Shown here: in pieces, positions 51,596 to 63,030 of the stretch | Numbering within the stretch: the first letter of the stretch is position 1 | Layout: every line of letters begins with the position of its first letter | From: Salvator merianae | Lineage: Eukaryota > Chordata > Lepidosauria > Squamata > Teiidae | Assembly: GCA_003586115.2 (NCBI GenBank) | Contig: QVOM02000073.1 | Coordinates: 47,105,469 to 47,169,468 of the forward strand | Direction of reading: 5' to 3' | Length of the DNA stretch: 64,000 nucleotides | The notes under the pieces: generated by a model | Database searches by the model: none | Told to the model about the DNA's origin: nothing | Seen by the model: the letters and a program-made list of their open reading frames with translations, nothing else | Position numbers and translations under genes: made by a program

Positions 51596-52437
51596 GGGTG
51601 TGTTCAGACTAGGTATTTCAGTCACCTTCTGGGCGAATTTGACTAGGGGGGCACAAAGGACATAAGAAAATTTGCCAAACCCCACCTCCAACCGCCTCCA
51701 TGCTTGTAAATATTCGCCCCTTCAACAGCTGAGAGAAAAGAGTTCTTGGGTCACCTTAGAGCTGAGCAGGAAGTACCTCCACCAATCACAGCCTTGCAGG
51801 AACCCATCAGATAGTTGGACAGGGGGGAGGGGCACCAGCGAGCTCTTGCCAGCACCAGGAGCTTTTGAAGATTGAAGGAAGCTGAAAGTGCAGCTAAAAA
51901 AAAACTCCTATCCTGCCTTCTGTACTTAAAAAGCACAGTGGACTTTGTATAATAATGAGGTGTGGAGAGAGAGAGAATTAGCAGAATGTTTCACAACCTT
52001 GGCTTGAAGGCATGGGACAATCAGACAGGGAGGGAGAGGCACCAGCAAGCTCTTGCAGGCACCAGAAACTTTTGAACTTCATTAAATAGATCTGCAAAAG
52101 CAACTCCTATCCTGCCTTCTTTAGATTAGAAAATCACACTGGGTTTCTTATAACAAGGTGTGTAGAGAAAGAGAGACTTGTCGTTTCTTATGCAAACAAA
52201 AAACCCTGGCAGTTAAGGGTTAAGGAGTTGGAAACTGCTTCAGCAGAGACATGAGGATTTCATACCCAGTGGCCAATAAGTGAGCAGTACCCTTTGCCGG
52301 CTGTACTACGGGTGAGTGTTGAATCAGCTCAACGGTAACTGTGTTTGGAAGGCTTTTTTCTTTTTTTTTTGTGCACTCAGGAATTATTTGCTCCTTTTAT
52401 TCAGGCAGTTTTAAAAATCGCTAGTCTGAACAAACCT
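51596..52437 (+). mobile_element. Family F DNA transposon, copy 2 (842 bp)
   Basis: Begins GGGTGTGTTCAGACTAG and ends CTAGTCTGAACAAACCT (about 16-bp terminal inverted repeats). TAA flanks both sides (51593-51595 and 52438-52440), a PIF/Harbinger-like 3-bp duplication. Internally a block of roughly 180-200 bp is repeated (AGGGGCACCAGCGAGCTCTT near 51828 and AGAGGCACCAGCAAGCTCTT near 52036). Confidence 0.85.
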
Positions 52438-52612
52438 TAAGATTTATTTATTTCCCTTTTTAAATTCCTATATATATATATATACATGGCTAGATATAAA
52501 TGCAATAGAGATACTAGATGCTGCCAGCGAGGAATCTTTATCCTAGCTTCCAGTGTTCTCTTACTTAATGAAAAGGTCATATCATAGCCAAGATAGTCTC
52601 TAATACAACTAA

Positions 52613-53192
52613 GGGCATTTTCACATTTATCATAGCGGAATGGTATAATTAGCAGGCTTCAGGCCAGTGAAGATGGAGTCCGTTGAGTGCTAAACGCACT
52701 TGCCAGCAATGGAAACAACTCCAAGCTGACCAGCAGAGGGAGCAGTGCGAATGGGAATCCACTAGGCAGGAAGTGAGGTCACGAATCATACAGGCACGAA
52801 TGCAAACATAGAGCTAGTAATCTGAAACATAGAGCTACTACTTCGAAGCTAGAGCAGCTTCTTTCGGAGCTGTCTTTGAAATGGCAGCCGGGGTACAAAG
52901 CCCAAAGGGCAAAACAGGTTGCAAAGTGGCAGACTGTGCCAGCACAATCACACCAGCCCCTCCCTGCTGCCATTTTGAGCAGGAAGCAGTGTGAACGCAC
53001 CTCCCCCGATCTGCACTTGATCACGCAGGTTGAAATCAAGACAGCAAATTACCTGTGTAGCTTTCCCTAGCTTCAGGTGAGTACCAGGTGCACTTCGGTT
53101 AGAATCGAGACTGCTGCGTGTGTGTGCGAATGCAAATCCTCCATTCTAGCGAGTGGACAAGAACGTTCCTCACGTGAAATGCGAAAAGGCCC
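52613..53192 (-). mobile_element. Family C DNA transposon, copy 2 (580 bp)
   Basis: Begins GGGCATTTTCACATTTATC and ends GCGAAAAGGCCC; flanked by TAA on both sides (52610-52612 and 53193-53195). It is the reverse-orientation homologue of 14189-14768, with identical length. Confidence 0.9.
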
Positions 53193-53195
53193 TAA

Positions 53196-54250
53196 GTTAC
53201 TTTAAATGATTTTGGGGCAGGGTGTACAAATTTGCTGTCTTCAGTAGCCCCTGAGCCTCTGCAGCCAGACTGAGAGTGGTCTAACTATTGCCTATGTTCA
53301 ACTACTTTTGAAGTGGGTGGCAGAAGCTGAGGTAGTTGAGGACATGCATCAAATACGGAACAATGGTCATACTGCTTAAATGGTGTTAATAAATTATTTC
53401 ATGCCATGGCAACAATGTGTAGGTGTGAAAAGCAGCCTCTTTTGGGGGGAGGGATTCCAAGAGTTGTTGGGAGATTGTTTAAGCATTGAAGCACTTTAAC
53501 AATATGATAACATGCCAATCCCCCAGTTCATGGCTCTCAGATCTCTGTCCCCCCAAGAGAGATGACTTTGAGCATCACAGCTGTCTCACTGCTTTTCAGG
53601 CTGTTTCATTTCTGTTCAGATTACTGTCAGGGAAGGGCCAGCTGTCACAGGCAGCTAAGCTGAAGCCTGTATTCTTTCACAAATTGCTTAAGCACTGCTG
53701 CAAACAAATACAGTACCAGAAGAGGGGAGGCTGAAGGAGCACTCACTTGGTCCAGAGAGGAATGGGAAACAGCATGGGCCAAGCCACTTGGGAGCCATTG
53801 AGGAACTTAATACTTAAACTTTGCTGCACAAAATCAGGTTTTCTTAAAAAAAACAATTCAACAAAGGAAATTCTCTCTCACTCTCTGTCTCTCCTTCTGT
53901 GCTCTCTGTATGCATACCTCTGTGTAAGTTTGTTTGTTTGTTTTAAACTGATCCTGTGAAGAAAAATATCCCATTTCTACCTTTCCTCTGTGTTATGTGT
54001 ATGTTTGTGTTTCAGTGCAAGCTGAAGCTTTTGGGTCAGGAGGGTCAAGTGCTGCCCACTTTGCCCGTTCTGGTTCAGATGAACATTCCATGGGCACCAC
54101 AGCACCCTACAGCCTGATCTGATTTTATTAAGGCTGCATCCAGATAGGGTCAAAACCCCACCATTGTTTCATAATTGTACGTGATTTGCCAGGCATGATC
54201 ATGGTGTAGGGACTACAGACTATGTCAGAACATAATGGAACCTCCTTAGA
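53196..54250. other. Intronic sequence, unassigned
   Basis: Short CT/TG-rich stretch at 53870-53945. No supported element. Confidence 0.4.
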
Positions 54251-54251
54251 G

Positions 54252-55690
54252 GCTGCGTTCTGACATGGCATTAAATCAGCTTACAGGCTGTCTTCAGTTC
54301 CTGCTGGCCCGATATGATATTGCCTTTTTGTAGTTTTTCTGGACTAAATTGACGAAATCTGGACTACTTTGGATTCGGATTTAATGAGTTCTCAAACAGT
54401 TCCAGATCACTAGCCTGTTTTACTTTGTGTGAGAGAACGCAGAAGGAGACAACCTGTGCATAGAGGAATCAAACAGAAGATCTTTTACAGATTCAGCTGA
54501 AAAGTTATTTTTAAACAGATGGTTAACATAAGAATGGTGTTTAAGGCCTCTAAGATTATGTAATTTTTAAATGAGAAAGGTGTATGGGGACTCACATGGA
54601 AGGGGACACTTAGAATAGGGTGTCTGTTTTATTTATTCTTATTGATTTGAGTGTATTGTGTTTTGTATATTAGTTTACAGTCAAATATTGGTATATATAT
54701 GGATAGAAAATAATAAAATATATTTTTTTTAAAAAAAGAACGCGGAAGGAGACTATTTGGGAAGGACTGTACTTTTTGGGGTGTGTGCAGAGGGAGGGCT
54801 TCCTATTTCCTGCTGTCCAGTGACAGACTTTGTGGGTGGGCAGGAATCACAGTAATTCCTTCCACCTCCATTATCCATCCTTCCCCCATTGCCAGGAGAA
54901 AAGAAAAATGTCCTCCATTTTACTTTGCTAAACTGTGATCCTTTCTCTTTCTTTATCTCCCATTCAACACTGCCAGGAAGAAATTAAAGGTTTCCTCCTC
55001 TTCTGTCTGCTGATTAAACCAAAAACCAGACTGCACCTGTTTAGGAGTACAGTTCTCTTGCCCCAAGAAAGAACCCACTCAGTATCAGTTTTGCCATCGG
55101 CAGCTCACAGCTACATAGTGGGGCACATACTGCTATGGATGTCTTGGGGGGAGGTGAGGCAGAGTCCATTTGCTGGCCATTAACTGCACTATCATGATAA
55201 TAGAGCCTCCCCATGTCCCCCCCCCCATGGTTTCTCCTCTTCACAGACCTCTCCCTGCTTTTGCACTATTCTTAAATTGTGCAATTGCACAAAAGTGCAA
55301 TTGCAATGGAGCAGAAATCGACATCTGCCCTTTAAAAAGCTTTATTTTGTGGCAGATGTGGTAATAAAGTTCTGCTTGTGTAGATACAGACTGGAGGGGG
55401 AGAAGGAGCAAATGGTGAATGACTAGTAACACCAAGTGAATCCATGTTCTGAGATGGCAGCAGGGAACGCTGGGATTGCAGCCAATCACTGTCTGCACAG
55501 GGAGGGGAATCTGGTATCGGGTGGAGGCAGAAAATGTATGGTTCCCCCATGCCAAGCACAGGAAACATCAGTGTGAGAACGAGTAAGTCCGAATTGAGTC
55601 CGTGTTAAAATGCAAATGTGGGAACGATCGGTAGGCAAACTCCGTCCTCGTACTCCTACGATACGGATTAAATTTACAGTGTTGGCCCGT
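54252..55690 (+). mobile_element. Family D DNA transposon, copy 2, split by an L1-like insertion
   Basis: Begins GCTGCGTTCTGACATGGCA and runs co-linearly with copy 1 to the end near TACAGTGTTGGCCCGTGC. After removing the insertion the length is about 1.14 kb, matching copy 1 with a single unit of its duplicated block. Confidence 0.85.
54451..54737 (+). mobile_element. 287-bp L1-like insertion with 16-bp target duplication
   Basis: Flanked by GAACGCAGAAGGAGAC (54435-54450) and GAACGCGGAAGGAGAC (54738-54753), one mismatch. It ends with AATAAAATAT and a T8A7 run. Target duplication and A tail indicate L1-machinery retroposition of a 5'-truncated LINE 3' end; no coding remains. Confidence 0.85.
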
Positions 55691-56224
55691 GCCCATAAAG
55701 GTTTATTTTAGTGTGCTTTCCATGGATTGAGGCTGAATGAAGTCCACAAAAAAACCGTGTATTGTAATTGCATTATTTAGTGAAGTCACATTGTTCCCCC
55801 TTTCCATGTGGACGCACAGAAATGGACAATTTATGCTTAGACCCTTTCTAGGGAGAACTGAACATAGACAAGTTTCCTGTCCTCTGGAGTGGGTCTGGCA
55901 GAACTATCACTGCTGCTAGCAGAGTTCTGCTCACAGCAGGGACAGAAGCTGCAGTGAGTCGAGTTTTGTTTGCCTACTGCCACTTCTGTCTCAATGCCAG
56001 ATCAAAGACTTCCTGACCCAGGAGCTGCCCTTTACAAGGTCTGCTTGGATGCAACCTATATCTCTTCAACATCAATTGAACTTCCTGTGATGGCCCTTTC
56101 CCACAAATTTTGAGTTATCAGCCTTTATATTTCATGGCTGCTTAAAGTAACGAGAAGAAAAAACTGCAGGAACCTACAGCTCCCAGCAGTCACTCTTCCA
56201 TAATAACAAATCAGAAAGCTTCCC
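55691..56224. other. Intronic sequence, unassigned
   Basis: Nothing recognised. Confidence 0.4.
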
Positions 56225-56955
56225 ATTCCATAAGAACATAAGAAGAGCCCAGCTGGATCAGGCCACAACCCATCTAGTCCAGCATCCCATCTCACACAGT
56301 GGTCCACCAGTTGCTTCTGGGCCTTCTCAAGCAGAAGGCAAAGGCAAAACCTCCACCTGCTCTTGACTCCCTGCATATGGCCTTTAGAAGTATCCTGCCT
56401 GTCCCTCCAGCCTGGAAGAAGTACTCAGGCATCCATTCTAGTGACCATTGATACACCTGTGCCCCATGAATTTGTCTAACTTTTTCTTAAAGTTATCCAG
56501 TCGGGTTGCTGTCTCCACCTCTTCTGGTAGTAAATTCCATAGACCGATGACACTTTAGGTGAAAAAATACTTCTCCTTGTCAGTCCTAACTGTCCTGCCA
56601 TCAGCTTCATAGAGTGCCCCCTGGTTTTACTGTTATGCCTTAAAGAAAATATTTTTGCCTCTAACTATCTTGTCCATAACATGCATGATTTTATATATTT
56701 TAGTCAAGTCCCATCTCAAACCCTGTTTTTCAAAACTAGACATCACAGTCCAATTTTGTAAGGAAGGTGTTTCAGCCCCTTGATCATTTGGGTTACCCTT
56801 TTCTACACCTTTTCCAGTTACAGAATATCCTTTCTGAGGTGTGGTAACTAGAATTGTACACAGTATTCTGAATGTGGCCTCACCATAGATTTATAAAGAG
56901 GACTTACCAACTTATTTTCTTCCATCATATAAGGGCTATGACTATTGCAGCTATG
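56225..56955 (-). pseudogene. CR1-type LINE C-terminus and 3' end, minus strand
   Basis: Mirrored octamer tail CCATAAGAACATAAG at 56228, then the reverse of a TGGACTAGATGGG block. Read on the minus strand, the degenerate protein gives MVRPHSEYCVQF, LRKDIL, MIKGLKHLPYK and a KTRGHSMKL block, the usual CR1 C-terminus. Several stops. Same subfamily as 30550-30768. Confidence 0.85.
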
Positions 56956-57400
56956 GTTGCTATATGAAATTCAGGTCGGAATCCATTTCTGCACTTACCT
57001 TTGCTTTCCCAGTTTCTGTTGCTACGTTTGCTATTCACAGGCCAAGCTGGGATGGATTACTCCTGGCATGGAACAAGGTCATCCAGCTTTGGAGTTCCCA
57101 GGGGGGCCATTTCAATGGCACATTTTGTTGTGCCATCAAAATGGAGCCCCCATATGCCTCTGTGTTCTAGTATACCACCCTCCAATATGCTGGCAGACCT
57201 CAACTTTGAGGTCTACTGGTAGATTGAACCAGGATGCTACTTCAGGTGCCCTAGCTCAGTCTACACTCTGCCCTATGTGGATGGAAATACTAGGAGGGGA
57301 CAGGGCCTCTCTTAAACCACCCTAGCATGCGACAAGGAGATCTCTAGACCTTTTCTTGTTCCACATTAATGACAAGTATGGAAAGGGCCAGAGTTTCTGA
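56956..57400. other. Intronic sequence with chance frames
   Basis: A 126-codon frame at 56945-57325 overlaps two other open frames and shows no domain. Confidence 0.4.
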
Positions 57401-57498
57401 ATCTTTATTAAATATGTAGAAGAAGAAATTTTGGTAGATATATCTTGTAATGCAGGCCACAACTGCTGAAATTCACAGCCAGTTTGCACTTTACAACC

Positions 57499-57537
57499 TG
57501 GTATGGTATGAGAATAGCATAGCTATACCATACCAGG
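57499..57537. repeat. 12-bp perfect inverted repeat
   Basis: CTGGTATGGTAT and ATACCATACCAG around a 15-nt spacer. Confidence 0.8.
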
Positions 57538-57549
57538 CTGAAAGGGATC

Positions 57550-58168
57550 AGGTGTGGAGGCAGTTATCCACAGTTCAAGGGCTGGGAACAGCCCAAACTG
57601 GAGCACCAGCATTTGAAGTACGAATCGCAGGGCCAATCACCATAACAGGGTTGTGGCAACATCCAGCCATTGCCATGGTGATTGGAATGTTGAGCCGTTG
57701 AGCCGTTGAGCTTGACACTCTGCTCCGGCTGATCGTATGATTGTGTTGTTGTGAATGTTAGTTGTGAATGTGAATTAGGATTGGGACTTTTTAGAAATTA
57801 ATTTGACTGTTTAATTGGACTGATGATGTTAATATTACTGTTTTGCACTTTTATATGTTGTAAATCGCCCCGAGTCTTCGGAGAGGGGTGGCATATAAGT
57901 CCAATTAATAAATAAATAAAATGTGGCATGCGACTACGCACCATACCACCCATTCATAGAATTCACACCCAGAAGAAGGTGCTAATGCTGCTGACCAGAA
58001 GCCATCCAGTTTCTCTAGGTCAAGCTGTGGACAATGTTTTAGTTGTCCACAGCTATTAGCGTCCAGGAACAGCTGGAGGCATCCTTGGATGTGGCAGCAG
58101 CATGTGGGTGGGTCTGTTTGGTGAGCATTCAGGAACTCACTGTCAGGTAAGTGCAAACAGGCCCTTAC
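57550..58168 (-). mobile_element. Family B MITE in reverse, split by an L2-like LINE tail
   Basis: The right end (TAAGTGCAAACAGGCCC at 58152-58168) is the reverse of the family B start, and CACACCCAGAAG at about 57965 and the mirrored TGGGTGGGTCTG blocks fit the family. The left part (57600-57690) has the mirrored CATGG block. The LINE tail at 57696-57920 lies between. Confidence 0.6.
57696..57920 (+). mobile_element. L2-like LINE 3' end
   Basis: TTGTAAATCGCCCCGAGTC then GGAGAGGGGTGGCATATAAG and AATTAATAAATAAATAAAA, a well-preserved tail of the type seen at 12240-12295. Confidence 0.75.
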
Positions 58169-58298
58169 TCTTCTACATAACAGTTAAGACATAGGAGACC
58201 TGACTTGGATTTTATATGGCAACTGTAATTGACACTTTCCTAAAACCTGAAGGAAAAACTAACAGGAATCATAAACGTAGCGAGGGAACCAAAAGTCT

Positions 58299-58526
58299 TA
58301 GACTGCATTCATGTGGAGTAAAAAGAAAAAGCACCTTTGAAGTGGCTTAGACATGGTTCACAGGTGGGATTGTTCCCACAGCAGTCTGTTCTTCCCCCTC
58401 TACTCTCTCATGAACATTCTAAGCTAGCAAAGATGGACTAGAGATGGCATGAGAACGCAAGAGTCATACTCCACCCTATCTATGGTACTCTTGTGCTGCT
58501 TTGTTGTTGTTATGCGTGAATGCAGT
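58299..58526. mobile_element. Possible MITE with diverged terminal repeats
   Basis: Left AGACTGCATTCATGTGG and, reversed, right AAACTGCATTCACGCAT. The interior is not obviously mirrored. Confidence 0.45.
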
Positions 58527-58529
58527 TTG

Positions 58530-59500
58530 AGTTTCCTTCTCCTTCCAGAATTTGTTCCTTTTCATTTTTTTACTACTTTTTACATTTTCATTTTTATTTT
58601 AGATTTTGGAAGGAAATGCAGGAAACATAATTCATTAAAAACAAAGATAATATGACTGTAAATAAAGGAGAGAAAGTGTGGCAGGAGGAGAGAGAATAGT
58701 ACAAGACTTTTTCTCCTGCTTGTGTGAGAGTAATATATTTTCTGTCATTGCATACATGGTATATTATTTTCAGGTTGCTCCCACTAATTGCAAAGTCATC
58801 AGCAAGACTTTCCTTGACATCTTTTGCACATGCAGTAGGCTTCAGCAGGTGAATGTAGTACGTGAATGCAAGTTTATTAATTGTCCTGAGGCAACAATGA
58901 ACTTTGCAAGAAAATGGGATCCAATTCATATGTCAATCAATCACTCAAGTGGTGTTAATTTGTATTAAAAATCATTTTGGAGGCTACCATTCTTGCAAAG
59001 TGGCCTTGGAATTATAGAACAATGTTTATGCTAAAAGCAAACATTCAAGTTTGTAGAAAAAGTTAAAGGAAGTGATCATTGGCAAAACATGTACATATTC
59101 ACTTGTAATGAATGCAGTCTGACAAAATAATTTATTGAATAGGAAAAACTAAAGGTGATTCTATTTCTAGGAGAAAATGAAGCCTATATTTTTAAAACAT
59201 ACTTTAAAAGCATTTGGTGATATTATGCATTAATGGGGTTACTGTTTAGTTTATTATTTCTAAATTCTATGCTGTGTTGCATAAATAATGAAGTGGTTTT
59301 TTGCAAACAAAACATAGCTTCCATTAATTGATGAATACCACCATAATATATACTTACTGAGCGTTCAGTAGAATGCTTTATGGACCATTTTTCTTTATGT
59401 ATGCCTCATTTTCTAATAATATCAGTTCTTTCAACTTATAATTGACCTACCTTAAAATAAAGCGGAATATATGATTCTAATCAATTTGCTTTCACTGCCT
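58530..59500. other. AT-rich intronic sequence
   Basis: Overlapping frames at 58594-58968 on both strands were checked as possible FSTL4 exons and do not fit. Confidence 0.4.
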
Positions 59501-59504
59501 GCTA

Positions 59505-59712
59505 TAATAGTATAGTATAGTATAGTGTATACTATACTGTGCAGTATAGTGTAGTGTATAGTGCATAGTGTACAGTGTACAGAATAGTGTACAGTGTAGT
59601 GCGTATCACATAGTGCACAGTGTACAGGATAGTGCATAGTGCATAATGTACAGTGCACAGTATAGTGTGTAGTGTATAGTGCATAGTGTACAGTGTACCA
59701 TGAATAGTGTAT
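59505..59712 (+). repeat. GTATAGTGTACAGTG-type tandem repeat, left part
   Basis: Irregular 7-8-bp units of the form (T/C)A(T/C)AGTGT/ACAGTGT. A GGGC-type L2-like LINE tail interrupts the array, which resumes at 60313. Confidence 0.9.
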
Positions 59713-60312
59713 TATTTATTTGGTATTTATTATTTCAATTTCTACTCTGCCCTATACCGAGAGGTCCCAGGGCAGCTTACAAAAACATACCAAAAAACTA
59801 TTTCAATAAAAACACCATAAAAAACGTTATAAAACATCACAAAACATACAAAAATCTTACAAAGCTTATAAAAACTATTACAGTGAAAATACCATAAAAA
59901 CATTATAAAAACATCATAAAAAATATTTCATAGTCCCTGCCCCAAAACCACCCTAACCCAACAATATAATAGTCCAGTGGCAATAAGGGGGCATCTCAGA
60001 GGGTCAAGGACCATATGCCTGGGCAAAGAAAAAGGTCTTTACCAGGTGCCAAAACCCAAGCAGGGATGGTGCCTGGCGTATCTCGGTAGGGAGGCTGTTC
60101 TACAACCTGGGGGCAGCCACAGAGAAAGTCCTCCCTCTCCCCCCCACCCCCCGCACTAACGCAGGGGAAGGGACCACCAGGAGAGACTCCCCCCCCCCGT
60201 GACCTCAGCATGCGGGCAGGCACATATGGGTGGAGGCGCTCCTTCAGGTAGGCAGGGCCCGAACCATTTAGGGCTTTACAGACCAAAGTCAACACCTTGA
60301 ACTGAGCCTGGA
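59713..60312 (-). pseudogene. L2-like LINE 3' end inserted in a tandem repeat, minus strand
   Basis: The minus strand reads QFKVLTLVCKALNGSGPAYL then KERLHPYVPARMLRS (about 60307-60205) and later VVEQPPYRD, the L2-type C-terminus. A mirrored tail CCCAGGGCAGCTTAC and TATTTATTTGGTATTTATT lies at 59713-59785. Comparatively intact at its C-terminal coding part. Confidence 0.85.
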
Positions 60313-60419
60313 AACGTACAGTATAGTGCATAGTGCACAGTGTACAGTATAGTTTGTAGTGTATCGTGCATAGTATACATTGTAGAGTGTGTAATGCATA
60401 ATGCATAGTGTGTAGTGAG
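60313..60419 (+). repeat. GTATAGTGCATAGTG-type tandem repeat, right part
   Basis: Same irregular units as 59505-59712, continuing after the LINE insertion. Confidence 0.88.
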
Positions 60420-60449
60420 AGAGGGAGGGAGGGAGGGAGGGAGGGAGAG
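60417..60449 (+). repeat. (GGGA)n microsatellite
   Basis: About seven GGGA units directly after the TATAGTG array. Confidence 0.93.
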
Positions 60450-61094
60450 GAAGCATTTGCTGACAATATTTGACTGATTCATGTTTTTATCATTCACAGC
60501 TCATACATCATCTTGCCTTCTTAACAGTCTTCCAGCACCTTGCCTTTAGAGCCCTGCCAGTTCCTTAACCAGAGCTAGTCGTTCAGCCATCAGGGTTGGT
60601 AACCACTGATGAACTCCAAAACATTTCTTAAGACATCGAAGCTGGTGGCCAGCACATTTCAAAGAAGTGAATTATAAACTTTTACTATGCACACTATGTG
60701 TTTGGGGTGCGGAAATCCCATGGTATCCCTTTTCCAGGAAAATCCAATTCTCATTGCAGGTTTTTTTGGAACAGCAAAATAACCAATGTGTCTGGAAGTT
60801 TACTTGTGGGATCTTTCTTGACGAAAATGGCCACTGTACATATGCAGGGCTAAAACCAGGGCAAAAATAGCCACTGCACATGTACAGGGACCAATGTGTG
60901 CACAATTCCAGTATTTCACACCATCAAAATACCCAGGAATAGGTGCTTCACCATCATGGGAGGAAGTGTCTAGACAGGTAAGTGCCCAGGCTTGCCCTAC
61001 AATGCTGCTCTGCCATTTGGCAGGGACAGTAAGAGGCAATTGTGAGATGCAAACGAGCGCTCACATTTTCTTCTCCCTGTCTGGAGGTAGCCTA
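60450..61094. other. Intronic sequence ending in a dispersed-repeat copy
   Basis: 61000-61095 (CTGCCATTTGGCAGGGACAG, then a CAATTGTGAGATGCAAACGA block and CTGGAGGTAGCC) is a copy of the 1640-1994 family. The region before it contains a local near-repeat of GGCCACTGTACATATGCAGG / AGCCACTGCACATGTACAGG. Confidence 0.5.
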
Positions 61095-61300
61095 AGTCCT
61101 GAATCTTCAGGATTCAGGTTAATTAGGTGATACCTGGTTCTAGTATTTTGGAAGAGGTAGAAAAACTTCTCTCTATCCATTGTGCCCACACTACGCAGCA
61201 TTTTGTAGCTTTTATCATGTTGCCTCTTTCTATCCTCATTCCTAAATTGAAAAGCCAAAATTGCAGCCTTTTTGATTTTGGTTAATTGGAGAGTCCCTTA
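61095..61300 (-). pseudogene. CR1-type LINE C-terminal fragment, minus strand
   Basis: The minus frame reads KRQHDKSYKMLRSVGTMD, then REKFFYLFQNTRTRYHLINL, matching the CR1 C-terminal block that in intact copies follows RRGDMI. Confidence 0.68.
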
Positions 61301-62132
61301 GTCTCTTGAATATTCAGAGCCAGGTCTAAAGCCTGCTGCAGTGAGTGCTGAAGAGGGTGTCGATGTGGGATCACTCCCTCTCAGATTTGCATCACCTATC
61401 TTTGGCAAACTCTCTCCAGACCTCTGTTGGCAGCATTTAGATGCTGCTGTGGAGGGAAATGAATATTCCAGCTGCCACCTGGGCAGCCCAAGTGTGCTTC
61501 CAGCCCTCCAGAAAGGAGGTTTCTCATCAGAGTGGCATGACTGCTGCTCAAATTGGGATTTTAGCGTGGAGCTTTTGCCATGTATGAGCATAAGGCTGCC
61601 ATGATGCTGTGATACTAAAGTCACGGCAATGAGAAGATACAACCTTAGGCCCCTTCTAGATGGGACAGTTGGGTTTCTGGGGAACAGCTTTGAAGGCCCA
61701 CATGCCTTTTCTGTAGGAGCACCCCAGCACCACTCTTCTGGAGGCAAAAATGATCTTGGTGGAGGAGTTGGAAATGGATTGTGAATGCACTCCTTCACAT
61801 GAAGGCATTTTCCACCTCTATTTGATTCCACTTGTGTGCAGGAAGTGCCTGCCCAAGGGATGGATTGGATCAGGCTGGGAGTGGCAAAATGCATGTTAAG
61901 TTCTTGCCTTTCAGAAAGGATCCTCCACATCTTACCTTACTTGGGGGTGGGAATGCAGCGTGAATTGTGCTGACTCCCTGACCCTTCTTTCAACCAAAAG
62001 AGTGAGCGGGAAAGAGGAAAGCAGAATGTAATTTCATACTCTCTTCTTTCTCCCTCTCCCAGCTTTACACATACAGACTCAGAGACTTGTAAGATGAACT
62101 GGTTTGGGTTCTTATTGCTGTCCTTTGTCTAG
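61301..62132. other. Intronic sequence with a 210-codon chance frame
   Basis: Minus-strand frame 61298-61930 is the longest non-repeat frame in the window but lacks any recognised domain, and it partly overlaps a plus frame. Not called as a gene. Confidence 0.35.
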
Positions 62133-62608
62133 GGGCCTGTTTGCACTTTGTACTACCAAACATCTGAGAGGTTTGCTAACGTAATGCCTCTGCACTCTGT
62201 GGAGCTCCTCATGACTGGGAGGACTGATCACAAGTAGCTCTGGAGCACAAAGTAGTGCTCTACAGCTTTACTAAGAGCTGATAATCAGCTCCCAGTAAAG
62301 TGCATTTGCACTTGTTTCTGGGTGCAAATTCACGGCTGTGCTGTTTCATGCTCGGTGACTGTGCCTGTGTGATCGCATGATCGAGCCTCATGTGCTTGTG
62401 CAAACCTGTGCACTATGCAGTGCTGCTGGTTGCTATGGCAGCAGCCGGACACTTCCCAGCCTCTGCCATGGTAAGGATCGAGCAAGGAGACCTGCTCATA
62501 ATACAGACTAGGGTCACGCAGTGCCGAAGGTGTCTGGGCTACACGGTCAATACCATGTTAGAAGAAGATAATTATCCTGTTCTAACATAGTAAGGGTGGA
62601 AACACCCT
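62133..62608 (+). mobile_element. Family B MITE, full-length copy
   Basis: Begins GGGCCTGTTTGCACTTTG and ends GGGTGGAAACACCC. Shares CTTGTTTCTGGGTGCAAATT, TTGCTATGGCAGCAGCCGG and an ATGTTAGAA / TTCTAACAT stem around AATTATC close to the 3' end. Confidence 0.78.
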
Positions 62609-62827
62609 AAAAGTCTCCTTAGTTACCTTCTTCTGAAGCTCCTTCAACTCTGCTACGCTGCAATGTCTCTCCTTAAACTGCTGCAGAGCTATTAATAGAT
62701 TTCTCCCAAGATACTCCCAAGATATTTACATAATCACCTCAAACTGACAATATGCTGTCTTTAAACTATTTTATAAGCAACATGCTGACTTTGATTTTTT
62801 TTTTTTAAATGTCTTGATTCATTTAAG
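62609..62827. other. Intronic spacer
   Basis: Poly-T run near 62793-62805. Nothing else. Confidence 0.4.
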
Positions 62828-63030
62828 GCATCTTTATCCCGACTTTCCTCCAATTAACCCAAAGCAGTGCACACCATCACTTTCTCCTCTGTTTAATTCT
62901 CACAACAACTGTGAGGTGTACTGAGCTGAGAGACAGTGATTATCTCAAGGGGACTCAATGAGCTTTCATGACAAAGTGGGTTCAAGCTTAGGATCTCCTG
63001 GCTTCAGTACACTGGCCATTATGCAGATAA
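62828..63030 (-). mobile_element. tRNA-derived SINE, reverse orientation
   Basis: Mirrored blocks in order: TATCCCGACTTTCCTCC, ACCCAAAGCAGTGC, TTCTCACAACAACTGTGAGG, a CTGAGAGACAGTGA block, GTGGGTTCAAGCTTAGGATC (reverse of the B-box region) and TACACTGGCCATTATGC (reverse of the A-box region). Same broad SINE class as 39078-39365. Confidence 0.75.

Noticed and set aside
58594..58968. Possible upstream FSTL4 exon
   Set aside because: Neither strand gives EF-hand or Kazal residues, and the splice signals are weak.
59505..60419. CRISPR-like array
   Set aside because: Units are short, contiguous and irregular with no unique spacers; it is a eukaryotic tandem repeat.
61298..61930. 210-codon minus-strand frame
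   Set aside because: No recognisable family, mixed low-complexity composition, an overlapping plus frame; treated as chance, though it is the longest non-repeat frame.
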